Below are positions 19,150 through 27,766 of a stretch of DNA of 64,000 nt, one piece after another. The first letter of the stretch is position 1. Each line of letters begins with the position of its first letter. This DNA comes from Haladaptatus pallidirubidus (GTDB lineage: Archaea; Halobacteriota; Halobacteria; Halobacteriales; Haladaptataceae). Made by a program: the position numbers and the translations under genes. Location of the stretch: contig NZ_CP085301.1 in NCBI RefSeq assembly GCF_020700235.1, positions 3,224,001 through 3,288,000 of the forward strand. Reading direction: 5' to 3'. A model generated the notes under the pieces. The model saw nothing but the letters and a program-made list of their open reading frames with translations. It made no database searches and was not told the DNA's origin.

Positions 19150-20589
19150 TCACATCGGCAGAACGGTAATCCCCACCGCGATGATGACGCCGCTACCCAG
19201 CAGAACGAGGACGCAGTAGCCCATGATGTCGCGAACCGAGAGGCCGCTGATGGCAAGAAGCGGAATGGCCCAGAACGGTTGAATCATGTTCGTCCACGCA
19301 TCGCCCCACGCAGCGGCCATGGCGACGCGGGGGACGCTGGTTCCGTTCGATTGGGCGGCGGTGACGAGGGTTTCGCCGACGACCGCCCACTCGCCGCCGC
19401 CGCTGGGGACGAAGAAGTTCACGACGCCCGCGGCGAGAAACGCCACCGCGGGAAGGGTACCGTCGGGGGACACTTGTACCATCCCTTCCGCGATTTGGAT
19501 GGCGAGGCTGGTCGAACCTTCCGGTGCGTACCCCATGATTCCCATGATGCCCGCGTAGAAGGGGAACTGAAGGATGATACCCCAGACGTTTTCGACCGCC
19601 TCCTTCATCGCCGCGATGTAGTTTGCGGGGGTACCGTGTAGGAGGATGCCGAGGAAGAGGAAGGTGAAGTTGACGATGTTCAAATCGAGATTGTTCCACG
19701 GCATCGTTCCGTCCGCGATTCCGCGCCAGAAGTAGCCGACAACGGCCAGCAAACCGCCGAAACCGATACCCCACGCGACGACGCGCGAGTGTTCGATTCG
19801 GTCGGCGAACGTCGTCGTTCCGGCGGTTTCAATCGTGCGGGCCGCTTCCGATTCGCCGCCGTCCGCCGCCGTTTCGAGTTCGGCGGGGTCGATCGGTCGC
19901 TTTTTCTCGTCGCTCTCGGGGTACATCAACACGAACAGGAGGGGTAGGAAGACGAGGCCGACGGCGACGAAGAGGACGAGGTTTGCGGTCGTGAAAATCG
20001 TCTGGCCCGTGCCAATCGTTTCGTTGAGGACGCCGCTCGCGATGAGGAAGTTTCCGTTGTCCGCCGTCGAGTTGAGCGTCAGCGGAATCGACGCCGCGAG
20101 ACCGCCGTGCCAAACGATAAAGCCGGAGTACGCGCCAGCGACGATGATGGGAAAGTCGATGGTCCGTATCTCTTCGGCTACTTTTCGAGCGAAGATTCCG
20201 CCGACGACGATGCCGAGGCCCCAGTGGACGAACGACGCGAGTGCGGCGACGACCGGCACGAACGCGACGGCGCTTCGCTCGCTCGACGGAACCGCCGCTG
20301 CACGTGTCAGCAACCCGTCCACGAAATCCGTCTTCGCGAGTCCGTATCCCGTCATCAGGATGAGGGTCATCTGCATCGCGAACGTGAGTAGGCCCCAAAA
20401 ACCGCCGTACCAACCGGTGACGAGGAGGTTTTCTGCGTGTTCGAGATACCCACCTCCGGGGTCAACCGTGACGAAGGCTAGTCCGTACGTGACGACCGTG
20501 AGAATGATCGCGAACAAAAATGCGTCCGGAAGGTAGCGTTCGACGATTCGAGAACTTCCTTCCGCCATCGTCCGAATTACGTTTGCCAT
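19150..20589 (-). CDS. atoE: Short-chain fatty acid transporter, AtoE family
   Basis: A 479-residue membrane protein of the AtoE family with about 12 spans. Family traits seen are the N-terminal RIVERYLPDAFLFAIILTVVTY, the GLAKTDFVDGLL turn, FVHWGLGIVVGGIFARKVA, YSGFIVWHGGLAASIPLT and the C-terminal FFVPSGGGEWAVVGETLV and MIQPFWAIPLLAISGL blocks. Bacterial members import acetoacetate and butyrate-type acids. The nearby acyl-CoA synthetase genes fit an acid uptake and activation role. A charged cytosolic loop near residues 228-262 is longer than in bacterial homologues. ATG 20589 is used; ATG 20568 is also possible. Confidence 0.9.
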   Translation of the reverse strand: MANVIRTMAEGSSRIVERYLPDAFLFAIILTVVTYGLAFVTVDPGGGYLEHAENLLVTGWYGGFWGLLTFAMQMTLILMTGYGLAKTDFVDGLLTRAAAVPSSERSAVAFVPVVAALASFVHWGLGIVVGGIFARKVAEEIRTIDFPIIVAGAYSGFIVWHGGLAASIPLTLNSTADNGNFLIASGVLNETIGTGQTIFTTANLVLFVAVGLVFLPLLFVLMYPESDEKKRPIDPAELETAADGGESEAARTIETAGTTTFADRIEHSRVVAWGIGFGGLLAVVGYFWRGIADGTMPWNNLDLNIVNFTFLFLGILLHGTPANYIAAMKEAVENVWGIILQFPFYAGIMGIMGYAPEGSTSLAIQIAEGMVQVSPDGTLPAVAFLAAGVVNFFVPSGGGEWAVVGETLVTAAQSNGTSVPRVAMAAAWGDAWTNMIQPFWAIPLLAISGLSVRDIMGYCVLVLLGSGVIIAVGITVLPM

Positions 20590-20718
20590 TGTTCCGACAG
20601 AGTGTGTCTAGCAATCGAATATAAACCTCCGTCAGACGCGTCGGAACGCGACGGCGCATCGACGCGAAGCACCTGATCGAACCGTCGGGCTTTTGCTCGC
20701 ACCGACCCGAAAATCGCC

Positions 20719-21426
20719 ATGGATGCACTCGGTGACCTCGTCGCCCGCGAGCGACGGAACGACGACCCGGCGCTCGCAGTTCCCGATGCGCGAGGCTACG
20801 ACTACCATCGTCTCTGTACGACCGCGTGGAAGACGGGAAACTTTTTTCGCCACCTCGGCGTTCGAGAGGGAGTCTCCGTCGGCGTCGTAGCGGCCGATTC
20901 CGCCCAGTCTGTCCTCGGTTTTCTCGGTGCAGTTTTGCTCGGCGCGAGCGTGCGATTCGCCCCGCCGCGGGACATCGATGCCAGAGCTTTGCTCGCACCG
21001 ACCGACAACGTCGGCGATTACGAACTTCCGCCCGGCGGCCAGTACGTCGGCTACGGAGAGACGCCCGCCGACCCGACAGTCTCGCATTTCGAAACCGACG
21101 TGTGGAGCGAAAATCCGACGTTCCCCGAAACGCCCGTCTCGCCCGAAACGACCGCTCTGACCGGCGAGAAAGACATTTCTCACGAAGAACTGCTTTTCGG
21201 TGGGAAAACGGTTCGCGAGAGATGGGAATTCGAATCCGGCGATTCGGTCGTCGTTCGCGCGCCTCTTTCCGACCCGCGAGTCGTCGCCGGTGGAATCGTC
21301 GCCCCGCTGATTGCCGGGGCGGAAATCGTCTTGGACACCGACCGAACCGGGAATTTCGCGGTCGCTCGCGATACCGAAACCGCGCCGGAATCGTCCGTTC
21401 TCACGCCGGACGGGATTGCGCTGTGA
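20719..21426 (+). CDS. Shortened AMP-binding-like protein (N-terminal lobe only)
   Basis: A 235-residue protein resembling the first part of acyl-CoA synthetases. It has an N-terminal DALGDLVARERRNDDPAL, then FRHLGVREGVSVGVVAADSA and VLGFLGAVLLGASVRFAPP, which match the GDRVAI...A..A..A...GA strands of the ANL fold. The ATP P-loop, the adenylate-binding TxE motif and the C-terminal lysine domain are all missing, so it should not activate acids by itself. Codon use is normal and there are no internal stops, so it looks maintained rather than decayed. It is followed 48 bp later by an aldo/keto reductase on the same strand. Function unknown. Confidence 0.65.
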   Translation: MDALGDLVARERRNDDPALAVPDARGYDYHRLCTTAWKTGNFFRHLGVREGVSVGVVAADSAQSVLGFLGAVLLGASVRFAPPRDIDARALLAPTDNVGDYELPPGGQYVGYGETPADPTVSHFETDVWSENPTFPETPVSPETTALTGEKDISHEELLFGGKTVRERWEFESGDSVVVRAPLSDPRVVAGGIVAPLIAGAEIVLDTDRTGNFAVARDTETAPESSVLTPDGIAL

Positions 21427-21474
21427 GGGTTTGGAACCGCATCGGTTAGGTTCTCGCCCCGTGAATTTTCGGCC

Positions 21475-22242
21475 ATGTCACCCGACGCGCTTCCGGAAAT
21501 CGGTCTCGGGACGATGGGGATTTCCGACCCCGAGCGAATCGCCAGCGCCATCGAGATGGGCTATCGCCACCTCGACACCGCACAGATTTACGAGAACGAG
21601 GAAGTCGTCGGACGGGGAATCGAACTCGCCAACGTCCCCCGCGAGGGGATTTTCATCGCCACGAAAGTGTGGGCCGATAGCCTCGCGCACGACGACGTGA
21701 TTGCGAGTACGGAAACCAGCCTCGACAAACTCGGCGTCGAGTACGTTGACCTGCTCTACGTCCACCGGCCAATCGAAGCCTACGACCCGGCAGAAACGCT
21801 TCCCGCCTTCGACGCACTGCTGGACCAGGAACGCATCCAGCACGTCGGCGTGAGCAACTTTACGTCTGAAGAACTCGACACGGCGCGCGACGTTCTCGAC
21901 GCGCCGATTTTCGCCCATCAGGTCGAAATGCACCCGCTGTTTCAGCAGGCCGACCTCCTCGCTGACGGTCGTCAGCATGGTACGAATTTGGTGGCCTACT
22001 CGCCAATCGCACAGGGTGACGTGTTCGACCTGCCGGAACTGAGCGCCACTGCCGAGAAATACGACGCGACAGAGGCGCAGGTTGCGCTCGCCTGGCTCGT
22101 GGAGAAAGGTGTAGTTCCGATTCCGCGCTCGCAGAGCGACGACCACCTCCGCGAGAATTTGCGCGCGACGAATCTCGAACTCACGTCGGAGGATGTAGCC
22201 CGAATCGAATCGATCGACCGCGAGAAAAAGTTGTTCGAGTAG
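21475..22242 (+). CDS. Aldo/keto reductase
   Basis: A 255-residue NADPH-dependent (beta/alpha)8 oxidoreductase. The catalytic tetrad is seen as the Asp of YRHLDTAQIYENE, the Tyr in the same block, the Lys of FIATKVWADSL, and the His of VDLLYVHRP. VGVSNFTSEEL, VEMHPLFQQADLL and VVPIPRSQSDDHLRENL (cofactor phosphate site) are typical of the AKR5/DkgA-like group. Likely substrates are small aldehydes or keto sugars. It is 48 bp downstream of the shortened AMP-binding-like gene and may be co-transcribed with it. Confidence 0.92.
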   Translation: MSPDALPEIGLGTMGISDPERIASAIEMGYRHLDTAQIYENEEVVGRGIELANVPREGIFIATKVWADSLAHDDVIASTETSLDKLGVEYVDLLYVHRPIEAYDPAETLPAFDALLDQERIQHVGVSNFTSEELDTARDVLDAPIFAHQVEMHPLFQQADLLADGRQHGTNLVAYSPIAQGDVFDLPELSATAEKYDATEAQVALAWLVEKGVVPIPRSQSDDHLRENLRATNLELTSEDVARIESIDREKKLFE

Positions 22243-22354
22243 CGTTTGGGTGGAATGCGAGTCGGTTCGGATAGCGAGTCGGTCGCCGACGGCGACCGAC
22301 TCGTTGTTTCCGATTATCGGATTTCTATTTTCGATTTTCCGGCTTCCGATTTCC

Positions 22355-24325
22355 TTACTTCGCGTCTTCGAGTTTGTCGAGCGACCCCGGGTTTTCGATG
22401 CTGCTCATGTCGCCCAACTCCTCGCCCGTGTAGGCCGCTTCGATTGCCCGACGAATGATTTTTCCCGACTGCGTTTTCGGGAACTCGTCCACGAACAGGA
22501 TTTCGCGGGGGCGAAACGGCTTGCCGAGTTCGTCGCCGACCTGCTCGCGCAGTTCCGTGCGGAGCGCGTCGCTGACGGCCACGTCCGGTTCGAGGATGAC
22601 GTAGGTGACGACGGCCTGTCCGGTCGTGTCGTCCGGCACGCCGACAGCGGCGGCCTGATTCACCGCCTCGTGGTCCATGAGTGCGCCTTCGACTTCGGCG
22701 GGACCGACCTTTCGGCCAGCCACGTTGATGGCGTCGTCGGAGCGCCCGTGGAGGAACCAGAAGCCGTCCTCGTCCTTCTGGGCCCAATCGCCGTGGTTCC
22801 ACATGTCGTCGAACGTAGACCAGTACGTGTTGAGATAGCGCTCGTCGCCCGACCAGAGCGATTTCGTCATGCTGGGGCAGGAGTCGCGCGCAACGAGGTA
22901 GCCGCGCTCGTGGGCGTCCACGATGGATTCGCCCTGCTCGTTCACGATGTCGATATCCATTCCGAGTCCCGGCCCGCCGAGGGTACACGGTTTGAGAGAC
23001 TGAATCGGCATCGGCATGAGGAAACAGCCACAGATTTCGGTACCCCCGGAGATGTTGATGATCGGTGCTTCGCCTCCGCCGACGTTCTCGTAGAACCACT
23101 GCCACGATTCCGGATCCCACGGTTCGCCGGTCGAACCGAGCAAACGGAGCGACGAGAGGTCGTGATTCTCCAGCCATTCGTCGCCGTACTGACGGAGCGC
23201 CCGAATCGCGGTCGGCGAAATACCGAACGTCGTCAGGCCGTGGCGGTCTATCATCTCCCAGAACCGGTCGGGGTCGGGGTAGTCCGGTGCGCCCTCGTAC
23301 ATGAAGACGGTGCCGCCGAAGGCGTGATTGCCGATGAGCGTCCACGGTCCCATCATCCACCCGATGTCGGACACCCAGAAGAAACGATCGTACTCCTTGT
23401 GGTCGAAGCCGAAGTAAATCTCCTTCGCACACTGCATCAACTGTCCGGCGTGCGTGTGGACGATGCCCTTCGGCTTACCCGTCGTTCCCGACGAGTACAA
23501 CAGCATGGACTCGTCGCTCGCGTCGAGTTCCTTCGTCTCGTACTCGTCTTCCTGTGTCAGGACGGCCTCGTCCCAGCGTTCGTCTCGCTCGTCGTTCCAC
23601 GGAATATCCGCGTCCTCGCCGAGTCGTTCGTAGACGATGGTGTGTTCGACGTGGCCGACCTGTTCTATCGCTTCGTCCGCCGTATCTTTCAGGACGATTT
23701 CGCTCCCCCTGCGGTAGAAGCCGTCGCCGGTAAACAGCACCGAACATGTAGAATCCTCGATTCGCGTCGCGGTCGCGTCGGTGCCGAACCCGGAGAAGAT
23801 GGGTACTGCAATCGCACCGACCTTGAAAATGCCGTACAGAATCGAGTTGACCTCCGGCACCATCGGCATGTAGAGACCGACGGTGTCGCCCGTGCCGATG
23901 CCGCGTTCTTCGAGCGCGTTCGCCACCTTGTTCGATTCGCGCTGAAGTTCGTGGTACGTGATTTCCCGAACGTCGCCCGGTTCTCCCTCCCAGATGCAGG
24001 CCACGTTGTTCCGGTTCGGACTGTCGGTCTGGGCGTGCCGGTCGAGCGTGTTGTGCGCGATGTTGATTTTCCCGCCGGAGTACCAGTCGGAAAACTGTGG
24101 CCCATCCGAATCGTCACGAACCGCATCGTATTCCTCGTAGAATTCGATGCCGAGGTACTCGACCAGTTCGTCCCAGAACCAGTCCACCTCGCCGCAGGTC
24201 TTCTCGATGAGTTCCTCGTAATCCGCGATGTCGTATTCCTGCATGAACTGCCAGACGTTCGTGGACTCCACGAACTCGTCGGACGGTTCGTGAACGATTT
24301 CGTTTACGTCCGCAAGCGTATCCAT
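22355..24325 (-). CDS. Acetyl/propionyl-type acyl-CoA synthetase
   Basis: The product is 656 residues from the ATG at 24325 (MDTLADVNEIV). It is a large ANL enzyme with an ACAS-type N-terminal domain (FSDWYSGGKINIAHNTLDRH) like Acs. The P-loop is YSSGTTGKPKGIVHTHAG, then VSDIGWMMGPWTLIG, NISGGTEICGCFLMP in place of the WWQTE block of true Acs, and LPIQSLKP-type pocket residues. It continues with GRSDDAINVAGRKVGPAEVE and FPKTQSGKIIRRAIEA with the catalytic lysine. The altered pocket motif suggests an acid other than acetate, perhaps propionate or a branched acid. A longer start at 24352 is possible. It is transcribed toward the aldo/keto reductase. Confidence 0.9.
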   Translation of the reverse strand: MDTLADVNEIVHEPSDEFVESTNVWQFMQEYDIADYEELIEKTCGEVDWFWDELVEYLGIEFYEEYDAVRDDSDGPQFSDWYSGGKINIAHNTLDRHAQTDSPNRNNVACIWEGEPGDVREITYHELQRESNKVANALEERGIGTGDTVGLYMPMVPEVNSILYGIFKVGAIAVPIFSGFGTDATATRIEDSTCSVLFTGDGFYRRGSEIVLKDTADEAIEQVGHVEHTIVYERLGEDADIPWNDERDERWDEAVLTQEDEYETKELDASDESMLLYSSGTTGKPKGIVHTHAGQLMQCAKEIYFGFDHKEYDRFFWVSDIGWMMGPWTLIGNHAFGGTVFMYEGAPDYPDPDRFWEMIDRHGLTTFGISPTAIRALRQYGDEWLENHDLSSLRLLGSTGEPWDPESWQWFYENVGGGEAPIINISGGTEICGCFLMPMPIQSLKPCTLGGPGLGMDIDIVNEQGESIVDAHERGYLVARDSCPSMTKSLWSGDERYLNTYWSTFDDMWNHGDWAQKDEDGFWFLHGRSDDAINVAGRKVGPAEVEGALMDHEAVNQAAAVGVPDDTTGQAVVTYVILEPDVAVSDALRTELREQVGDELGKPFRPREILFVDEFPKTQSGKIIRRAIEAAYTGEELGDMSSIENPGSLDKLEDAK

Positions 24326-24371
24326 ATTGGAACGATTGCGTACCCGCCTCAAAATAGTTTACTTCGTCCTG

Positions 24372-24683
24372 TCAGGGGAGTTCTGTACCTTTGGTTCCGT
24401 CGAGTCGCTCGACCACCTGCTGAAGATTCGCCGAATCCTCGATTTCATCTCGGATTCGTTCCCGCGTCCGAACCGCGCTCGAATCGGCGTCGTACGCACG
24501 GACGTACTCGGCGCGCGAGTGCTCTTCGAAGGCGTGTCGGATGGCGAAATAACCATCCGGCACGACCGTTCCGCAGACTTTACACTCGCGGCGCTCGTGT
24601 TCCGTCGTCTGGTGGACGATGGCGTTCTCGACGCTGTCGAAGCGTTCCCCACAGCCGTCGATGTCACATTCCCAGGCGGGCAT
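24372..24683 (-). CDS. Small C2H2-type zinc finger protein (haloarchaeal)
   Basis: A 103-residue protein with two zinc-binding pairs. CDIDGCGERFDSVENAIVHQTTEH has the C-x4-C-x12-H-x4-H spacing of a classical C2H2 finger. A second CKVCGTVVPDGYFAIRHAFEEH unit follows with C-x2-C and two histidines. The rest is a charged helical tail. Similar small fingers are common in haloarchaea and are assumed to bind nucleic acid or protein (possibly DUF7565, unverified). It lies 46 bp upstream of the acyl-CoA synthetase on the same strand. Confidence 0.75.
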   Translation of the reverse strand: MPAWECDIDGCGERFDSVENAIVHQTTEHERRECKVCGTVVPDGYFAIRHAFEEHSRAEYVRAYDADSSAVRTRERIRDEIEDSANLQQVVERLDGTKGTELP

Positions 24684-24730
24684 TCGTGTGTTGACTCTGT
24701 AATCCCGATGATAAAACCTTTTCCTGCTCG

Positions 24731-25372
24731 TCAGACGAGACGGGTTTGGACATCCGATAGCTCCTCGATGCAGTTATCGGCCCGCGAATCGACCCTTTCC
24801 GAGAGCCAAACGCCCGTAAATCCGACCCGTTGGGCCGGAAGCACGTCGCGTTCTATATCGTCCGCGACGAAAGCGAACTTCTCTCCCGACAGCTCACGTT
24901 TCGCAATCTCGAAAATCTCCGGGTCGGGCTTGGCGACGCCGACCTCACAGGAGACGACCACGGCGTCGAAATGCGAGTCGAGACCGTTCGTTTCCAGCTT
25001 CGCCCGCTGGACGTGTCCCGCGCCGTTCGTTAAAACGCCGAGTTCGCGGTCGGGGTCGTCCGCGAGCGAAGCGAGCAGGTCGTGCGTGCCGTCGGTGACT
25101 TCGGTGTGCGAAAGTTCCGCCTCGATGAGCGTACTGGCAAAGGTTTCGCCGTCGGTATCGAGGCGGAACTCGTCACAAAGGTCGTCCAATGCGGCCCGAT
25201 ACGGTTTCGGATGGCACTCCCCGAAGTAGTCGAGAAAGGACGACACGTATTCGTCGTGGAGGCCGTCGTGGTCGGAAACACCTACTTCGCGCCGCGCGCG
25301 TTCGAACGTCTCTTCGAAGGTGGAAGTGTGATGTGTTAGCGTTCCATCGAGGTCGAAGTACAGAGCCATCAT
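24731..25372 (-). CDS. HAD-superfamily hydrolase
   Basis: About 213 residues from MMALYFDLDGTL. HAD motif I is DLDGTL with the nucleophile Asp, motif II the LTNG threonine, motif III the lysine of VGVAKPDPEIF, and motif IV VADDIERDV with the Mg2+ aspartates. The helical cap between motifs I and II (about 14-90) puts it in the subclass I phosphatases similar to YjjG or phosphoglycolate phosphatase. The substrate is probably a small phosphorylated metabolite. The start is either 25372 or 25369 (adjacent ATGs); a longer reading is less likely. It diverges from the PHP gene with 79 bp between. Confidence 0.85.
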   Translation of the reverse strand: MMALYFDLDGTLTHHTSTFEETFERARREVGVSDHDGLHDEYVSSFLDYFGECHPKPYRAALDDLCDEFRLDTDGETFASTLIEAELSHTEVTDGTHDLLASLADDPDRELGVLTNGAGHVQRAKLETNGLDSHFDAVVVSCEVGVAKPDPEIFEIAKRELSGEKFAFVADDIERDVLPAQRVGFTGVWLSERVDSRADNCIEELSDVQTRLV

Positions 25373-25451
25373 CGATGGAAACCTTCTCACATCCTTACTT
25401 CTAGCTCCCGAAACCAGAACCACTATCGTCCGACCCTCGCAAAAGTACGGC

Positions 25452-26216
25452 GTGACCGACTGCGACGAGTTTCGTGTCGATATGCATGTCAAAGTTCTGG
25501 ACGAAGAGGTCGTCCAACGGGCAAAAGACCGTGGTCTCGATGCATTAGTTTACGCGCCGCATTTCGTTCGACTCCCGGAGATACGTCAGCAGGTGGAGCT
25601 GTTTTCGGACGATGAACTGCTCATCGTTCCGGCGCGGGAGGTGTTCACCGGAACGTGGCGCAACCGCAAGCACGTCCTCGCGGTTGGACTCACCGACCCT
25701 GTTCCGGATTTCATCACGCTCACGGGTGCCATGCGAGAACTCGAGCGACAGGGTGCCGCCATCCTAATTCCCCACCCTGAGTTTCTAAACGTCGGCCTCT
25801 CGGAAGCGGACGTTCGTGTTCACGGCGATGTCATTCACGCCGTCGAAACGTACAATCCGAAACAGCTCGGGCGACACAATCGCCGGGCGAAAGAAATCGT
25901 AGAGGACACGGATAAACCGGCCTTCGGGTCGTCGTATGCGCACCTTCGCCGGAGCGTCGGCGAGGCTTGGACCACGCTCGATGCGCACGTCAAAACCGCG
26001 GCAGAACTGGTGGAGCGAATCCGTGACGGCGGCCTCGCTCGGGTCGTCCATCGAACTGGACGTTCTCACGAACTCCGCCGACGGGCGGAGTTCGCCCATC
26101 TCGGCTGGGAAAACACGTGGGGGAAATTCAATCGGTTGGTGCTTTCGGGGATGGAAGCGACACACCCGGATCGGGAGGAATACGGCGGTCGGTTCGACGA
26201 CGTGAGCGTGTACTGA
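25452..26216 (+). CDS. PHP-domain protein with altered metal motif
   Basis: A 254-residue protein starting at GTG 25452. The first PHP motif normally reads DxHxH. Here it is DMHVKV, so one metal-binding histidine is replaced by Lys. Later metal residues are visible in YAPHFVRLPEI, VPAREVFTG, LIPHPEFLN and AVETYNPKQLGRHN. These suggest a PHP-type TIM-like fold with a reduced or changed metal site. Family members hydrolyse phosphoesters of histidinol, RNA ends or polynucleotides; the substrate here is unknown. It is divergent from the HAD gene. Confidence 0.78.
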   Translation: MTDCDEFRVDMHVKVLDEEVVQRAKDRGLDALVYAPHFVRLPEIRQQVELFSDDELLIVPAREVFTGTWRNRKHVLAVGLTDPVPDFITLTGAMRELERQGAAILIPHPEFLNVGLSEADVRVHGDVIHAVETYNPKQLGRHNRRAKEIVEDTDKPAFGSSYAHLRRSVGEAWTTLDAHVKTAAELVERIRDGGLARVVHRTGRSHELRRRAEFAHLGWENTWGKFNRLVLSGMEATHPDREEYGGRFDDVSVY

Positions 26217-26249
26217 CTATTCACACCGACCGAGACGCTGATTTCCGAA

Positions 26250-26729
26250 TTACTGGAGTCCGATAGCCGTGAGCCCAGCATTCACGACCAACTGGCGGTG
26301 GACCAATAACGCCGCGACGACGACTTCGAACGCCGTGACGAGGAGCGTCACCGACGTCGCGTGGGTGCTACTCACGGCGACGCCGAACGGCGCGCCGAAC
26401 TCCTTTTCGTAGGGGTAGAACCACGCGAGTCCGCGCTTGCTTCCGAGCATGTCCAGCGCGTAATGCGTGAGGACGCCTATCCAGACGTACTCGAGGTTGC
26501 CGAACACCATCGGGAAGACGTAAAACAGTCCCAGCACCGGCAGGTTGTGGAGCGTCTTTCTGTGTTTACCGAAGGCGGTGTCCACGTCGGGAAAGAGCGC
26601 CCCGAGGATGACCGGTACCCCGACTTCGATGATAGTGTAGAACGTGGTCGTGTCGCCAGACGGATGGAGCACGTATCCGAGTCCGATAGCCAGCAGTGCG
26701 GCGTTCAGGACGTGTTCTTTCCGATTCAT
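26250..26729 (-). CDS. Membrane-bound metal-dependent hydrolase, YdjM/DUF457 type
   Basis: The 159-residue protein begins MNRKEHVLNAALLAIG, with the family's early conserved histidine. GALFPDVDTAFGKHRKTLHN supplies the DxD and HR..xH metal motif, and LTHYALDMLGSKRGLAWFYPY is the second conserved block, typical of the YdjM/YfhO-like family. Four membrane segments are seen. E. coli YdjM is a LexA-regulated inner-membrane protein of unclear substrate. The start at 26729 is chosen because upstream in-frame codons overlap the neighbouring gene. It lies 41 bp downstream of the PncC-like gene on the same strand. Confidence 0.82.
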   Translation of the reverse strand: MNRKEHVLNAALLAIGLGYVLHPSGDTTTFYTIIEVGVPVILGALFPDVDTAFGKHRKTLHNLPVLGLFYVFPMVFGNLEYVWIGVLTHYALDMLGSKRGLAWFYPYEKEFGAPFGVAVSSTHATSVTLLVTAFEVVVAALLVHRQLVVNAGLTAIGLQ

Positions 26730-26770
26730 TCGATTGCACGTCCCACCCCGCAGTATCAAGGTTTTCCTTT

Positions 26771-27274
26771 TCAGCCCATTTCGGAACGAACGTCGGCGAG
26801 CGCCCGTCGCGCGATTTTCCCTTTGATTTCTGCCCGCGTTCCGTCGAACTCGTAGCGTTCGACGGTCGCGTAGCTCTCTCCGGTTCCCCACTCACCCGTG
26901 TAGGAGACGCCGATGAAGACGGTGCCGACCGGTTTTTCGGGCGTTCCTCCCGTCGGCCCCGCGATTCCGGTCGTGGCGACACCCCACGTCGTTCCGGCAA
27001 CGTCCCGCGCACCGCGGGCCATCTGGCGCGCTACGGGTTCGCTCACGGCCCCGTGTTCGTCCAGTATCTCGCGGGCGACGCCGAGTTGTTCCATCTTCGC
27101 GTCGTAGGAGTAGGCGACGAACCCGCGGTCGAAGTAGTCGCTCGATCCCGCAACGTCAGTCAACAACGACCCGATGAGGCCGCCCGTACAGGATTCCGCG
27201 GTTGCGATGGTCGCGCCTGCGTTCCTGAGAGCGTCGCCAAGCAGTTGTTCGGTTGGAGAGGTGTCGGTGGTCAT
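26771..27274 (-). CDS. pncC: Nicotinamide-nucleotide amidohydrolase (CinA C-terminal family)
   Basis: A 167-residue CinA-C domain protein. The active-site block ATIATAESCTGGLIGSLLTDV contains the catalytic serine and threonine. YSYDAKMEQLGV, GAVSEPVARQMARGARD, GVATTGIAGPTGGT and GTVFIGV follow as in bacterial PncC. The enzyme deamidates NMN to nicotinic acid mononucleotide, recycling NAD breakdown products. The partner CinA N-terminal (MoCF) domain is a separate gene at 2760-3563. It precedes the YdjM-like gene by 41 bp on the same strand. Confidence 0.9.
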   Translation of the reverse strand: MTTDTSPTEQLLGDALRNAGATIATAESCTGGLIGSLLTDVAGSSDYFDRGFVAYSYDAKMEQLGVAREILDEHGAVSEPVARQMARGARDVAGTTWGVATTGIAGPTGGTPEKPVGTVFIGVSYTGEWGTGESYATVERYEFDGTRAEIKGKIARRALADVRSEMG

Positions 27275-27332
27275 GGAAGAGGAAACGCACCGGGCGAGAA
27301 AGAAAGTAGGGGGTTAGATACCGCTTAGCTAC

Positions 27333-27692
27333 TCAGACCGTATCGCGGTCTGTGTAGGTCGTACGCTCGGTTATCTTGCCGTCCGCGTCGAATCGATGAA
27401 AATCCGAAAAGCCGAACGAAACGCGCTTGCCGTTTTGGACGCCACTGAATCGTCCGCGGACGGCCACAGTGTCGTCGCCGACGACCACCTGTCCGATTTC
27501 GTGCTCACCGTCTTCGAGCGGTCTGCCGTCGAGGTAGAACTCACGGAACTCCTCCATCCCCGACAGCGACTGTTGGCCGGGACGCTCGTAGACGATGTCG
27601 TCCGCGAACAAAGAAAACACGTCCTCGTAGGCTTCGGCGTCGATGTAATCGTAGTACGACAGCACCGCATCCGGGTTGACAGTTGGCTCCAT
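27333..27692 (-). CDS. NTF2/SnoaL-like protein
   Basis: A 119-residue cone-shaped NTF2-like fold. It opens with VLSYYDYIDAEAYEDVFSLF and FADDIVYERPGQQSLSGMEE, the usual helix and first strand with the pocket Asp. A strand-rich half follows (GEHEIGQVVVGDDTVAVRGR, SFGFSDFHRFDADGKITERT). Proteins of this form can be isomerases, dehydratases or ligand binders. No specific catalytic set can be named. It is divergent from the aminotransferase gene, 74 bp away. Confidence 0.8.
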   Translation of the reverse strand: MEPTVNPDAVLSYYDYIDAEAYEDVFSLFADDIVYERPGQQSLSGMEEFREFYLDGRPLEDGEHEIGQVVVGDDTVAVRGRFSGVQNGKRVSFGFSDFHRFDADGKITERTTYTDRDTV

Positions 27693-27766
27693 ACTGTGAC
27701 TGCGGTTTCCGGACAGCTAATGATTTCGGGCGAAAGAAAGACTTGCCAGTACTACAACCACCCGGT

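Noticed and set aside
22250..24694. Very long plus-strand frame (over 800 codons) across 22.2-24.7 kb
   Set aside because: It is antisense to the acyl-CoA synthetase, whose motifs are unmistakable on the other strand.
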